Assembly (NCBI GenBank): GCA_050701115.1
Contig: JBOHER010000147.1
Location: 1 to 13,473, forward strand
Source of the DNA: JBOHER01 sp050701115
GTDB taxonomy: Bacteria; Actinomycetota; Actinomycetes; Mycobacteriales; Pseudonocardiaceae
DNA: 13,473 nucleotides
Direction: 5' to 3'
Both the position numbers and the translations under genes were made by a program. Positions 5,964 through 13,048 of the stretch are shown one piece after another. Below the pieces are notes generated by a model. That model was not told where the DNA came from and searched no databases. It saw nothing but the letters and a program-made list of their open reading frames with translations. How positions within the stretch are numbered: position 1 is the stretch's first letter; every line of letters begins with the position of its first letter.

Positions 5964-7252
5964 TGAGCGCAAATGGGGTTCCGCTGTTGTCGTCCGGCAC
6001 CGAGTGGTGGCGGATGGACAAGGCCGGGCTGGTCGCCGCACTGCGGGAACGCGAGACGCTGGTGCGGCGGTTGCAGGCCGAGCAGGGCCAGATCGTGGCG
6101 GAAATGCAGTTCCGCGGAACGATGGCCAGCTTCGGCTACGCCACTGTGGACAAGATCCAGACCGATGCGCTGCACATCAGCGGGAAAGAAGCGTTGCGCC
6201 GTACCGAACGGGCGTTGGCCTGCCACGACACCCAGGAAGCTGGGACCGTGGTGCCCGCGCTCGCGCCGACAACCGGGCAGGCCTACTTGGAGGGCGCGAT
6301 CGGGGCCGAGCACGTCGACGCGCTGGTCGACATCCTCGGCCAGATCCCCGGCGATGTGCCCGCCGACGAGCGCGCCGGCTACGAGAAGACCCTCGTCGAA
6401 CTCGCCCGGCAGGCCGGCCCATTCGCCGTCCGCAAAGCCGGTCGGCACCTGATCGAACGCCTCAACCAAGACGGCCAGGAACCCACTGACGAGAAACTGG
6501 TCACCCCGCGCCGGGAACTGCGGTGGCAATGGCGCCAAGACACCCTGAAGTTCACCGGCTTCCTCGACACCGAATCCGGGCAACTACTGGAAACACTGCT
6601 CTCCCCGCTCGCGAAGCCGCGCCCCGCTGAGGACGGGCAGCGTGACGCGCGCACCGTCGCCGAGCGGCAGGGGGACGCGCTGGCCGAACTGCTCGAGCTC
6701 ACCCAACGTGCCGGGGCGCTGCCCATCGAGGCCGGGGAGCGGCCGACCCTGATCGTGACCATGACGTTGGACCAACTGCTGCGCAATGCCGGACCCCAGG
6801 GTACGGATCTGTCCGAACCACCCACCCTGAACTGGGAATGCCCGATCACCGCCGAACAGGCCCGGCGGATGGCCTGCGACGCGCGCATCATCCCTGCGGT
6901 GCTGGGCGGCGACGGTGAGCTACTGGACCTCGGCCGGGCGCAGCGGCTGGTCACCGCCGCCCAACGCCGAGCCCTCAACCTGCGCGACCGGGGCTGCATC
7001 TTCGACGGCTGCACCCGTCCACCCCGACTGACTCAGGCGCATCACATCGCCGAGTGGACCGAGGACGACGGCCCCACCGACCTCGACAACTTGTGCCTGC
7101 TCTGCGCATATCACCATCGGCTGATCCACCACTCCGACTGGGAAATCCGGATGGCCGATGACGGCCACCCCGAATGCATTCCACCCGCCTTCCTCGATCC
7201 GCACCGAACACCCCGGCGCAACCGCGCCCACCACCCCATCCACCCCACCTAA
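5963..7252 (+). CDS. DUF222 / 13E12-repeat family protein with C-terminal HNH domain
   Basis: The protein has 429 residues from GTG 5963. The N-terminal and middle part (about 20-320) fits the DUF222 domain of the 13E12 repeat family, which is multi-copy in mycobacteria and other actinobacteria and of unknown role. The C-terminal HNH (about 340-390) shows Cys345-x4-Cys350, the AHHIAEW segment (His360, His361), Asn376 in LDNL, Cys381 and HHRLIHH (His384-His385, His389), a complete metal-binding and catalytic set. The frame also allows GTG 5927, but the extended -10 element would then lie inside the gene and no ribosome site supports it, so 5963 is preferred. It is monocistronic, between two gene remnants beside a tRNA hotspot, consistent with a mobile or selfish gene. 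Nuclease activity is predicted, not shown. Confidence 0.88.
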   Translation: MSANGVPLLSSGTEWWRMDKAGLVAALRERETLVRRLQAEQGQIVAEMQFRGTMASFGYATVDKIQTDALHISGKEALRRTERALACHDTQEAGTVVPALAPTTGQAYLEGAIGAEHVDALVDILGQIPGDVPADERAGYEKTLVELARQAGPFAVRKAGRHLIERLNQDGQEPTDEKLVTPRRELRWQWRQDTLKFTGFLDTESGQLLETLLSPLAKPRPAEDGQRDARTVAERQGDALAELLELTQRAGALPIEAGERPTLIVTMTLDQLLRNAGPQGTDLSEPPTLNWECPITAEQARRMACDARIIPAVLGGDGELLDLGRAQRLVTAAQRRALNLRDRGCIFDGCTRPPRLTQAHHIAEWTEDDGPTDLDNLCLLCAYHHRLIHHSDWEIRMADDGHPECIPPAFLDPHRTPRRNRAHHPIHPT

Positions 7253-7303
7253 CCGGAGCTCGGCTCGTCGGCGTCGAAGGTGCGTAGGTTTCGAGCCCGT
7301 TCC

Positions 7304-7447
7304 CCGCTGATCATGACTGCCGCGGCCATGTTGAAGACGGACAAGAACTCCACCGATGCCGACATCGACAAGATCAAGAACACTTGTCGGTGCGGAACCT
7401 ACTTCCGCATCCGGGAAGCGATCAAGAAATCGGCAGCGGCTCAGTGA
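7304..7447 (+). pseudogene. C-terminal remnant of a [2Fe-2S] oxidoreductase small subunit
   Basis: The frame ending at TGA 7445-7447 encodes PLIMTAAAMLK and then DADIDKIKNTCRCGTYFRIR. This matches the C-terminal [2Fe-2S] helical domain of the small subunits of molybdenum hydroxylases (isoquinoline 1-oxidoreductase and CO-dehydrogenase type), where the CRCGTY-x-RIR-x-AI motif is hallmark. Only about 47 residues resemble the family, against about 150 for a full subunit. The plant-type [2Fe-2S] N-terminal domain and the CGYC-type first cysteines of this domain are absent. No large subunit is nearby. An in-frame ATG at 7313 could allow a short product, but no ribosome site is evident. It ends 2 bp from the convergent lldD stop. 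Probably a relic of a deletion or insertion event. Confidence 0.7.
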
Positions 7448-7448
7448 T

Positions 7449-8663
7449 CTAGCTGCGCAGCCGTGCGTGGCTGGGCGTCAGCTCGGCGATCGTGCGCACG
7501 CCGAGCAGCTGCATCGTGCGCACGATCTCGGTCCGCAGGATGTCCACCGCGCGCTGCACGCCGCGCTCACCACCTGCCATCAGCCCGTAGAGGTAGGCGC
7601 GGCCGATGAGGCAGGCGTCCGCGCCCATGGCGATCGCGGCCACGATGTCGCCGCCGGACAGGATGCCGGTGTCCAGCCAGACCTCGGCTGAACCGTTGAC
7701 CGAGTCCAGCGTGGCAGGCAGCAACTCGAGCGGAGTCGGTGCGCGGTCGAGTTGACGTCCACCGTGATTGGACAGCACGACCGCGTCCACACCGTGCTTG
7801 ACGACATCCCGTGCGTCATCAGGGTTCTGGATGCCCTTCACCACCAGCTTGCCCGGCCAGCTCTCCCGAACCCAGGCGAGGTCGTCGTAGTTCAGGGTCG
7901 GGTCGAACATCGTGTTGATCAGTTCGGCGACAGTGCCGCCCCAGGAACTGAGCGAGGCGAAGGTGAGCGGTTCGGTGGTGAGCAGGTTGATCCACCATGC
8001 CGGGTGCATCGCGCCGTCGACAAAGGTCCGCAGGGTCAGCGTGGGCGGGATGGTGAGCCCGTTACGCACGTCGCGCAGTCGTGCTCCTGCGACGGGCGTG
8101 TCCACGGTCAGCATCAGCGTGTCGTAGCCCGACTCGTGCGCGCGCCGCATCAGTTCTTGCCCGGCGGCACGGTCCCGCCAGACGTAGAGCTGGAACCACT
8201 TGCGCGCGTTCGGGCTCGCCGCGGCGACGTCCTCGATGGAGGTCGTGCCCATTGTGGACAGTGTGTAGGGGATGCCTTCGCGCTCAGCGACCCGCACGAC
8301 GGCCCGCTCGCCTTCGTGATTCATCATGCGGGTGAACCCGGTGGGGGCGAAGGCGAACGGGAGAGCCGAGCGCTTGCCGAGTAGCTCGGTGCTGGTGTCC
8401 ACGTCGGCGACGCCCCGAAGCACGTTGGGCCGGAATTCGATCCCCCGGAACGCCTCGCGCGCCCTGCGCAGGCTGTCCTCGAGCTCTGCCGCGCCATCGG
8501 TGTAGTCGAACACCGCGCGCGGGCTGCGCTTGCGGGCGATGGTGCGCAGGTCGGCGATGGTATTCGCTCGGGACAGCCTGCGTTCGCGTGCGTTCAGCAC
8601 AATCGGTCGCGGCCGCAGGATCTGCGCCAGCTCTCCCGGCCGCGGCAGGCGTCGCTTCGTCAC
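7449..8663 (-). CDS. lldD: FMN-dependent alpha-hydroxy-acid (L-lactate type) dehydrogenase, LldD2-like
   Basis: This 404-residue flavoprotein oxidises an (S)-2-hydroxy acid to the 2-oxo acid by hydride transfer to FMN. The TIM barrel shows APTGF (106-110), QLYVWRD (158-164), TVDTPVAGARLRDVRNG (186-202), Lys276 (VVKGI), the catalytic His300 with Arg303 in SNHGGRQ, and the FMN-phosphate GR at 354-355. The usual DGG(I/V)R loop is DTGIL here (331-335), as in mycobacterial LldD2, to which the whole chain including the N-terminal extension is very similar from memory. GTG 8663 has AAGGAGGGA seven bases upstream. It is the last gene of the minus-strand paa set, 108 bp behind paaR. L-lactate is the default substrate. 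Mandelate or phenyllactate is possible given the neighbours. Confidence 0.9.
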   Translation of the reverse strand: MTKRRLPRPGELAQILRPRPIVLNARERRLSRANTIADLRTIARKRSPRAVFDYTDGAAELEDSLRRAREAFRGIEFRPNVLRGVADVDTSTELLGKRSALPFAFAPTGFTRMMNHEGERAVVRVAEREGIPYTLSTMGTTSIEDVAAASPNARKWFQLYVWRDRAAGQELMRRAHESGYDTLMLTVDTPVAGARLRDVRNGLTIPPTLTLRTFVDGAMHPAWWINLLTTEPLTFASLSSWGGTVAELINTMFDPTLNYDDLAWVRESWPGKLVVKGIQNPDDARDVVKHGVDAVVLSNHGGRQLDRAPTPLELLPATLDSVNGSAEVWLDTGILSGGDIVAAIAMGADACLIGRAYLYGLMAGGERGVQRAVDILRTEIVRTMQLLGVRTIAELTPSHARLRS

Positions 8664-8771
8664 GGAGTCCCTCCTTGGTGCACGGTCAAAGATCGCCCCG
8701 CAGATCGTCGATGGTGCGTGCCATCGCTCACTTCGTCCTCAATGGGGTAGCAATCGAAGTATCTCTCTCGT

Positions 8772-9404
8772 TCAGGGCACCCGGATGCCGTCGAAGGCGA
8801 TCTTGGCGACAGCGTCGGCCATATCGGTGATGTCCGACCCACGGCCTGGCTTGTACCACTCGATGAGTGAGTTGACCATGCCGAACAGCAGCTTGGCCGT
8901 GGTGGCCGGATCGACGTCGGGGCGGATGTCGCCTTCGGCCTCGGCCTGCTCGACGAGATGGGCTACGATCCGGTCGAACTCGCGACGCCGGGCAAGCGCC
9001 GCTCGCTCGACTTGAGAGTTACCCCGCACACGCAACAGGAGCGTGACGAACGGCAGCTCCTCGGCCAGCACCCGCACACTGCCTCGGACCAGGTGTTCCA
9101 GCCGATGGATCGCCGGACCATCCAGTTGCTCGACCTCATCGGCGACCGCGAACAAGCCGTCTAGGGCGCGGTCGACGGCCAGCCGGAGCAGCTCTTCCTT
9201 GCTGCGCACGTGGTAGTAGATCGCCGACTTGGTGATGCCCAGCTTGCGGCCGAGGTCCTCCATGCTCGTGCCGTCGTAGCCGCGCTCGTAGAACAGCTTG
9301 GCCGCGATCTGCAGCAGGGACTCCAAGTCGTAGCCGGGACGCCCGCGTCGCTTGGCGTTAGCGGCGCGGGCGTTGCCCTGCTGCGCATCTCCCAGCCTGG
9401 TCAT
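8772..9404 (-). CDS. paaR: TetR-family regulator, probable phenylacetate repressor PaaR
   Basis: The product is a 210-residue TetR-type repressor. After a basic lead (KRRGRPGYD, 18-26), the DNA-binding domain runs to about 75. The helix-turn-helix is TSMEDLGRKLGITKSAIYYHV (46-66) with the usual KEELL after it. The C-terminal ligand domain covers about 90-210. N-terminal sequence and gene context fit PaaR, which in other actinobacteria represses paa genes and is released by phenylacetyl-CoA. ATG 9404 is preceded by GGGAGA eight bases upstream. The gene follows the transporter by 54 bp, so it is probably cotranscribed and would be autoregulated through the paaI promoter, where a matching operator lies. 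TetR is certain. The PaaR label is strongly suggested, not proven. Confidence 0.85.
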   Translation of the reverse strand: MTRLGDAQQGNARAANAKRRGRPGYDLESLLQIAAKLFYERGYDGTSMEDLGRKLGITKSAIYYHVRSKEELLRLAVDRALDGLFAVADEVEQLDGPAIHRLEHLVRGSVRVLAEELPFVTLLLRVRGNSQVERAALARRREFDRIVAHLVEQAEAEGDIRPDVDPATTAKLLFGMVNSLIEWYKPGRGSDITDMADAVAKIAFDGIRVP

Positions 9405-9434
9405 GTGGGTAGTCTCCCAGACGCGGTGGGTGCG

Positions 9435-9448
9435 ACCATCGTGATGGT
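9435..9448. repeat. Short palindrome between transporter and paaR
   Basis: ACCATCGTGATGGT has perfect six-base arms with a two-base spacer and lies 31 bp before the paaR start. It does not fit the operator in front of paaI, so a secondary site for another factor or chance are both possible. Confidence 0.4.
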
Positions 9449-9458
9449 TGATGATTGC

Positions 9459-10757
9459 CTACGCGGAGACCCGGACCTTGCGGGTGAGCACGGTGACACA
9501 GGCGAGGCTGAGTAGCGTGACAGCGGTCAGATACACCGTGATCGGGATGGAGGAGCCCCAGCTCGCGTAGAGCCCGGTGGCCACGGTGGGGGCGAGTCCG
9601 CCGCCCAGGATGGACCCCAGTTGGTAGCCGAGGGAGGCCCCGCTGTAGCGGACCTTGGCACTGAACAGCTCGGAGAACAGGGCAGCCATCGGTCCGTACA
9701 CGATGCCCATGAAGACCGCGGTGCCCAGCAGCGCGAGCAGGATCAGGGCAGGGCTGGCGGTGTTGATCAGTGGGAACAGCGCGAGCGACCACGCCGCGAG
9801 GCCGACGGAACCGAACGTCAGCACCGGCCTGCGGCCGTGCCGATCAGAGAGCGCGGACGACCATGGAATGGCCACCAGCCACACCAGCGAGGCGACCAAC
9901 GTGAAGCCCAGGATGAGGCTCTTGCTGATACCGAGCACGGTGGTGGAGTAGGACAGCAGGTAGGCCATGAAGATGTAGCCGACCGCGTTGATGCCGATGA
10001 AGGCACCCGCAGCGATCAGTACCTCCTTCAGGTTCTCCCGCAGCACCGTCACGATCGGCATACGCTCCGCGGCGCTGGTCTGCTTCACCTGCTCGAAGTC
10101 GGGGCTTTCGGTGATGGTCATCCGGATGACCAGCCCGATGATCACCATTACCGCGCTGGCCAGGAACGGCACCCGCCATCCCCATGCCAGGAAGGCGTCG
10201 TCGCTGACGGTCGACGACATGCCGAGGAAGACCAGGTTGGCCAGGATGAGCCCGCCCGGCACGCCCATCTGCGGGAAGCTGCCGTAGAAGCCCTTCTTGC
10301 CTGCGGGGGCGTGCTCCACGGCCATCAGGACCGCGCCGCCCCATTCACCGCCAACGCCGATGCCCTGGATGAACCGGAGCGTCACCAGCAGAATCGGTGC
10401 CCACACGCCGATGGTGGCGTAGGTGGGCAGTAGGCCGATGCCGACGGTGGCGATACCCATCAGCATCAACGAGATCACCAGCATGGACTTGCGGCCGACC
10501 CGGTCCCCGAAATGGCCCATCACGATGCCGCCGAGCGGACGGGCCAGGAAGCCGACCGAGAAGGTGGCGAAGGCGGCCATGGTGCCCGCGATCGAGGAGA
10601 ACCCGGGGAAGAACAGCGGGCCGAACACGATCGCCGCGGCCATGCCGTAGATGAAGTAGTCGTACCACTCGACCGCCGTGCCGATGAAGCTCGCCGTAGC
10701 CACCCGCAACGGCTTGACGTCGTGACGCGGCGTACAGCGGACTTCGGTTGTGGTCAT
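9459..10757 (-). CDS. MFS transporter, metabolite:H+ symporter (MHS) family
   Basis: A 432-residue inner-membrane protein with about twelve hydrophobic helices. Family marks are SFIGTAVEWYDYFIYG (23-38) in helix 1, the loop motif GHFGDRVGRK (81-90), RFIQGIGVGGEWGGA (128-142) in helix 4, the second-half loop DRHGRRP (305-311) and RYSGASLGYQL (370-380). These define the MHS group (relatives of KgtP, ShiA and ProP), which carry organic acids with protons. ATG 10757 has GGAG six bases upstream. An in-frame TTG at 10769 overlaps that ribosome site and is less likely. It sits 75 bp after paaK and before paaR, so import of phenylacetate or a related aromatic acid is the natural inference. Sequence alone cannot fix the substrate. 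Confidence 0.9.
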   Translation of the reverse strand: MTTTEVRCTPRHDVKPLRVATASFIGTAVEWYDYFIYGMAAAIVFGPLFFPGFSSIAGTMAAFATFSVGFLARPLGGIVMGHFGDRVGRKSMLVISLMLMGIATVGIGLLPTYATIGVWAPILLVTLRFIQGIGVGGEWGGAVLMAVEHAPAGKKGFYGSFPQMGVPGGLILANLVFLGMSSTVSDDAFLAWGWRVPFLASAVMVIIGLVIRMTITESPDFEQVKQTSAAERMPIVTVLRENLKEVLIAAGAFIGINAVGYIFMAYLLSYSTTVLGISKSLILGFTLVASLVWLVAIPWSSALSDRHGRRPVLTFGSVGLAAWSLALFPLINTASPALILLALLGTAVFMGIVYGPMAALFSELFSAKVRYSGASLGYQLGSILGGGLAPTVATGLYASWGSSIPITVYLTAVTLLSLACVTVLTRKVRVSA

Positions 10758-10832
10758 CGTTGACTCCAAGTGTGCGGGCAGGGGGCACCGCCCGACGTCG
10801 AAAGGGATCGGGAAAGGGGAAATCGAGAGTGT

Positions 10833-12161
10833 CTACTTCGGACGTTCGTCGACGACTCGGCGCATCTTGCCGACCGAGCGCTCCAACGTGTCGGGATCAC
10901 ACACGTCGATCGCGACGCTCACGCCGACCCGGTCCTTGATCTGCGCGACCAGTTCGGCGGCCGCGGTGGTTCTGCGCTCGGACGGGGTCTCCGGTCGAGC
11001 CTCGACCCGCACGGTCATGTGGTCCATGCGGTCCTTCTTGGTGAGCACAAGCTGGAAGTGTGCAGACAGGCCGTCGGTGCGCAGCACGATCTCCTCGATC
11101 TGGGTGGGGAACACGTTCACGCCTCGCAGAATGATCAGGTCGTCGGTACGGCCGGTGACCTTCTCCATCCGCCGGAAGCCGGGACGAGCGGTGCCCGGGA
11201 GCAGGCGGGTCAGGTCGCGGGTGCGGTACCGGATGATCGGGAGTGCTTGCTTGGTGAGCGAGGTGAAGACCAGCTCTCCGCGCTCGCCCTGAGCGAGCAC
11301 GTTCTCGTCGAACGGGTCGATCACCTCGGGGTAGAAGTGGTCCTCCCAGATGTGCAGCCCGTCCTTGGTTTCGACGCATTCCTGTGCGACACCGGGACCC
11401 ATCACCTCGGACAGGCCGTAGATGTCCACCGCGTCGATGTCCATCCGTTCCTCGATCTCGGTGCGCATTTCTTCGGTCCACGGTTCGGCGCCGAAGATGC
11501 CGACCTTGAGTGAGCTGGTGCGCGGATCGATGCCCTGGCGTTCGAACTCATCCAGCATGGTGAGCAGGTAGGACGGCGTCACCATGATCACCTCAGGCTT
11601 GAAGTCCTGGATGAGCTGCACCTGGCGGGCGGTCATGCCACCGGAGGCGGGAATGACCGTGCAGCCCAGCTTCTCTGCGCCGTAATGCGCGCCGAGACCG
11701 CCGGTGAACAACCCGTAGCCGTAGGACACATGCACCTTGTGGCCCGGGCGCCCGCCGGCCGCGCGAATGGAGCGGGCGACCACGGTCGCCCAGGTGTCGA
11801 TGTCCTCGGCGGTGTAGCCGACCACGGTCGGCCTGCCGGTGGTGCCGCTGGATGCGTGAATCCGCACGACCTGGTCATGCGGTACCGCGAACATGCCGAA
11901 CGGGTAGCTGTCCCGTAGATCCTGCTTGGTGGTGAAGGGAAACCTGGCCAGATCCTCAAGCGACCCGCAGTCTTCTGGGTGTACGCCCGCGTCGTCGAAC
12001 TTCTTCCGGTAGACGGGAACATTCTGGTAGGCGTGCCGAAGGGTCCACTGTAGACGCGCAGTTTGCAGCGCTTGGAGCTCGTCTGCGCTGAGTCGCTCGA
12101 CCGGGTCGAGCTCGTCGTTAGCCGGGCTTTTGCCCAGCCGCTTGCGGTGCGTGGTTGTCAC
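10833..12161 (-). CDS. paaK: Phenylacetate-CoA ligase
   Basis: This 442-residue adenylate-forming enzyme activates phenylacetate to phenylacetyl-CoA with ATP and CoA, the entry step of aerobic phenylacetate degradation. The P-loop SSGTTGRPT is at 104-112. The aromatic-pocket and adenine-binding stretch GIFGAEPWTEEMR lies at 221-233, and YGLSEVMGPG at 248-257. The hinge GRTDD is at 337-341, followed by LRGVNVFPTQIEE, and SVGKMRRV supplies the C-terminal lysine (Lys432). Length and motif order are those of PaaK. GTG 12161 overlaps the paaI stop by four bases (GTGA), so the two are translationally coupled. It is the central gene of the cluster. The ring-1,2-epoxidase genes that would act on its product are not in this window. 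Confidence 0.96.
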   Translation of the reverse strand: MTTTHRKRLGKSPANDELDPVERLSADELQALQTARLQWTLRHAYQNVPVYRKKFDDAGVHPEDCGSLEDLARFPFTTKQDLRDSYPFGMFAVPHDQVVRIHASSGTTGRPTVVGYTAEDIDTWATVVARSIRAAGGRPGHKVHVSYGYGLFTGGLGAHYGAEKLGCTVIPASGGMTARQVQLIQDFKPEVIMVTPSYLLTMLDEFERQGIDPRTSSLKVGIFGAEPWTEEMRTEIEERMDIDAVDIYGLSEVMGPGVAQECVETKDGLHIWEDHFYPEVIDPFDENVLAQGERGELVFTSLTKQALPIIRYRTRDLTRLLPGTARPGFRRMEKVTGRTDDLIILRGVNVFPTQIEEIVLRTDGLSAHFQLVLTKKDRMDHMTVRVEARPETPSERRTTAAAELVAQIKDRVGVSVAIDVCDPDTLERSVGKMRRVVDERPK

Positions 12162-12613
12162 TGATCTTCCTCGGTTGTCTGGCTCGGGCTGTCGCGTTCA
12201 ATGACACGGCTGCGGCCACGGAATTCGGCGATCACCACTGGCCCGGCGAGGTCTTCGCGATGCACGGTGACGTCGTAGATCCCGTTGCGGCCGTAGGTGG
12301 TGCGCTCTTCGGCCGTCGCGATCAGTTCGTCGCCGAGCCGGGCCGAGGCGACAAAGGAGATCTCGGCTCCCGACGCCACGGTCACCGGCCCGTAGCTGTT
12401 GCACGCGCAGGCGAACGCGGTGTCGGCAAGCAGGAACACGTATCCGCCGTGGGCGATGTCGTGGCCGTTGACCATCTGTTCGGTCACCAGCATACGGGCT
12501 ACCGCCCGTCCCTCGGCCAGTTCGATGAGTTCGATGCCGAGCGCGCGGGAGGCCAGGTCCGCGTTCAGCATGGCGCGCGCGGCACTCGCGGGCTGTGACA
12601 CGGGTTCCACCAC
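12158..12613 (-). CDS. paaI: Hotdog-fold acyl-CoA thioesterase PaaI
   Basis: This 151-residue hotdog-fold enzyme hydrolyses ring-hydroxylated phenylacetyl-CoA and related thioesters, freeing CoA when intermediates of phenylacetate breakdown stall. The signature NGHDIAHGGYVFLLADTAF (49-67) carries the catalytic-loop Asn49, His51, His55-Gly-Gly and the general acid/base Asp64 on the long helix. SGAEISFVASARLGD (81-95) follows as in PaaI. The start is uncertain: in-frame GTG codons lie at 12613, 12610 and 12601. A GAGG sits too close for the first two, and about eleven bases before the third, so translation may begin at 12601. It is the first gene of the operon, and its stop overlaps paaK. The start lies just behind a PaaR-like operator, so it should be induced by phenylacetyl-CoA. 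Confidence 0.92.
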   Translation of the reverse strand: MVEPVSQPASAARAMLNADLASRALGIELIELAEGRAVARMLVTEQMVNGHDIAHGGYVFLLADTAFACACNSYGPVTVASGAEISFVASARLGDELIATAEERTTYGRNGIYDVTVHREDLAGPVVIAEFRGRSRVIERDSPSQTTEEDQ

Positions 12614-12620
12614 CTCGCTA

Positions 12621-12642
12621 ACTGACCGAATGGTTGGTTATT
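12621..12642. promoter_or_regulatory. PaaR-type operator upstream of paaI
   Basis: This 22-bp imperfect palindrome reads ACTGACCG, six bases, then TGGTTATT. The PaaR operator reported for Corynebacterium, as I recall it, is ACTNACCG, NNCGNN, CGGTNAGT. The window site differs from it at three fixed positions. It lies about 8 bp before the first possible paaI start and just downstream of the predicted transcription start, where a bound repressor would block RNA polymerase. Confidence 0.7.
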
Positions 12643-12655
12643 AATGTGTGTCGCC

Positions 12656-12684
12656 AGTTAAAGGCGTGATGCAGCTGATGTCAA
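12656..12684 (-). promoter_or_regulatory. Predicted promoter of the paaI-paaK operon
   Basis: On the minus strand a perfect -35 hexamer TTGACA (12684-12679) is followed after 17 bp by TTAACT (12661-12656), a weak -10. Transcription would start near 12649, immediately before the PaaR-like operator. Spacing is ideal but the -10 match is poor, as is common for regulated promoters in this group. Confidence 0.5.
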
Positions 12685-13048
12685 GAGGAAAGCCGAGTGG
12701 AAGAGTCACGCCGAGTGCCCAGTCATCGTCCGGAGGAGGCAGCAGAGGACTGCTCGCAGGTCCGAATCATCGGCGCGCAGGACTGCTCGCAGGTCCGACG
12801 GGTACCTGCGTCGGGGTGAGCTCGCCGCCCATGACAGGGGATGACATGGGCCAGCGGAGCGATCTGCAGCCCTCGAACCAGAACTACATGTCGCGCGCGC
12901 ATGCCGAGTTGCTCGGCTTGTCGGGCATGTCCGGCGCCGCGAACGCCCAAGCCAGAAACGCGATGCCCGCCGAGATCCCGTTCGAGGGTCCGAGCTGAAG
13001 TCGGATCCACACGGTCAGGGCCGTGGGTAACCCGCACTGCCTGGGGCT
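12685..13048. other. Stretch without a convincing gene, upstream of the paa operon
   Basis: No recognisable gene lies between the paaI promoter and the lipoprotein gene. A plus-strand frame at 12846-12998 (50 residues, ATG with AGGGGA five bases before it) is possible but its product resembles nothing I know. On the minus strand a 50-odd-codon frame across the same bases has one hydrophobic segment (GISAGIAFLAWAF) and could be a decayed membrane protein. It lacks a good start. The 20-bp direct repeats at 12746 and 12779 also lie here. Confidence 0.4.
12746..12798 (+). repeat. Two 20-bp direct repeats, period 33 bp
   Basis: AGGACTGCTCGCAGGTCCGA occurs at 12746-12765 and again, identical, at 12779-12798. 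Each copy can fold into a small hairpin (GGACTGC with GCA-G-GTCC, one bulged G). No third copy is seen. It may be a duplicated protein-binding or RNA element, or a simple slippage product. Confidence 0.8.

Noticed and set aside
7752..8384. A 210-codon plus-strand frame opposite lldD
   Set aside because: Antisense shadow of a well-supported FMN dehydrogenase gene, with no motifs of its own.
7449..8663. Mycofactocin maturase MftD
   Set aside because: The N-terminal sequence and length fit LldD2, and no other mycofactocin gene is nearby.
10758..10832. Separate promoter or terminator between paaK and the transporter
   Set aside because: Only a five-base stem (CGGGC/GCCCG) is visible and no promoter hexamers, so read-through is the simplest view.
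12746..12798. CRISPR array
   Set aside because: Only two repeats with a 13-bp spacer, and no cas genes.
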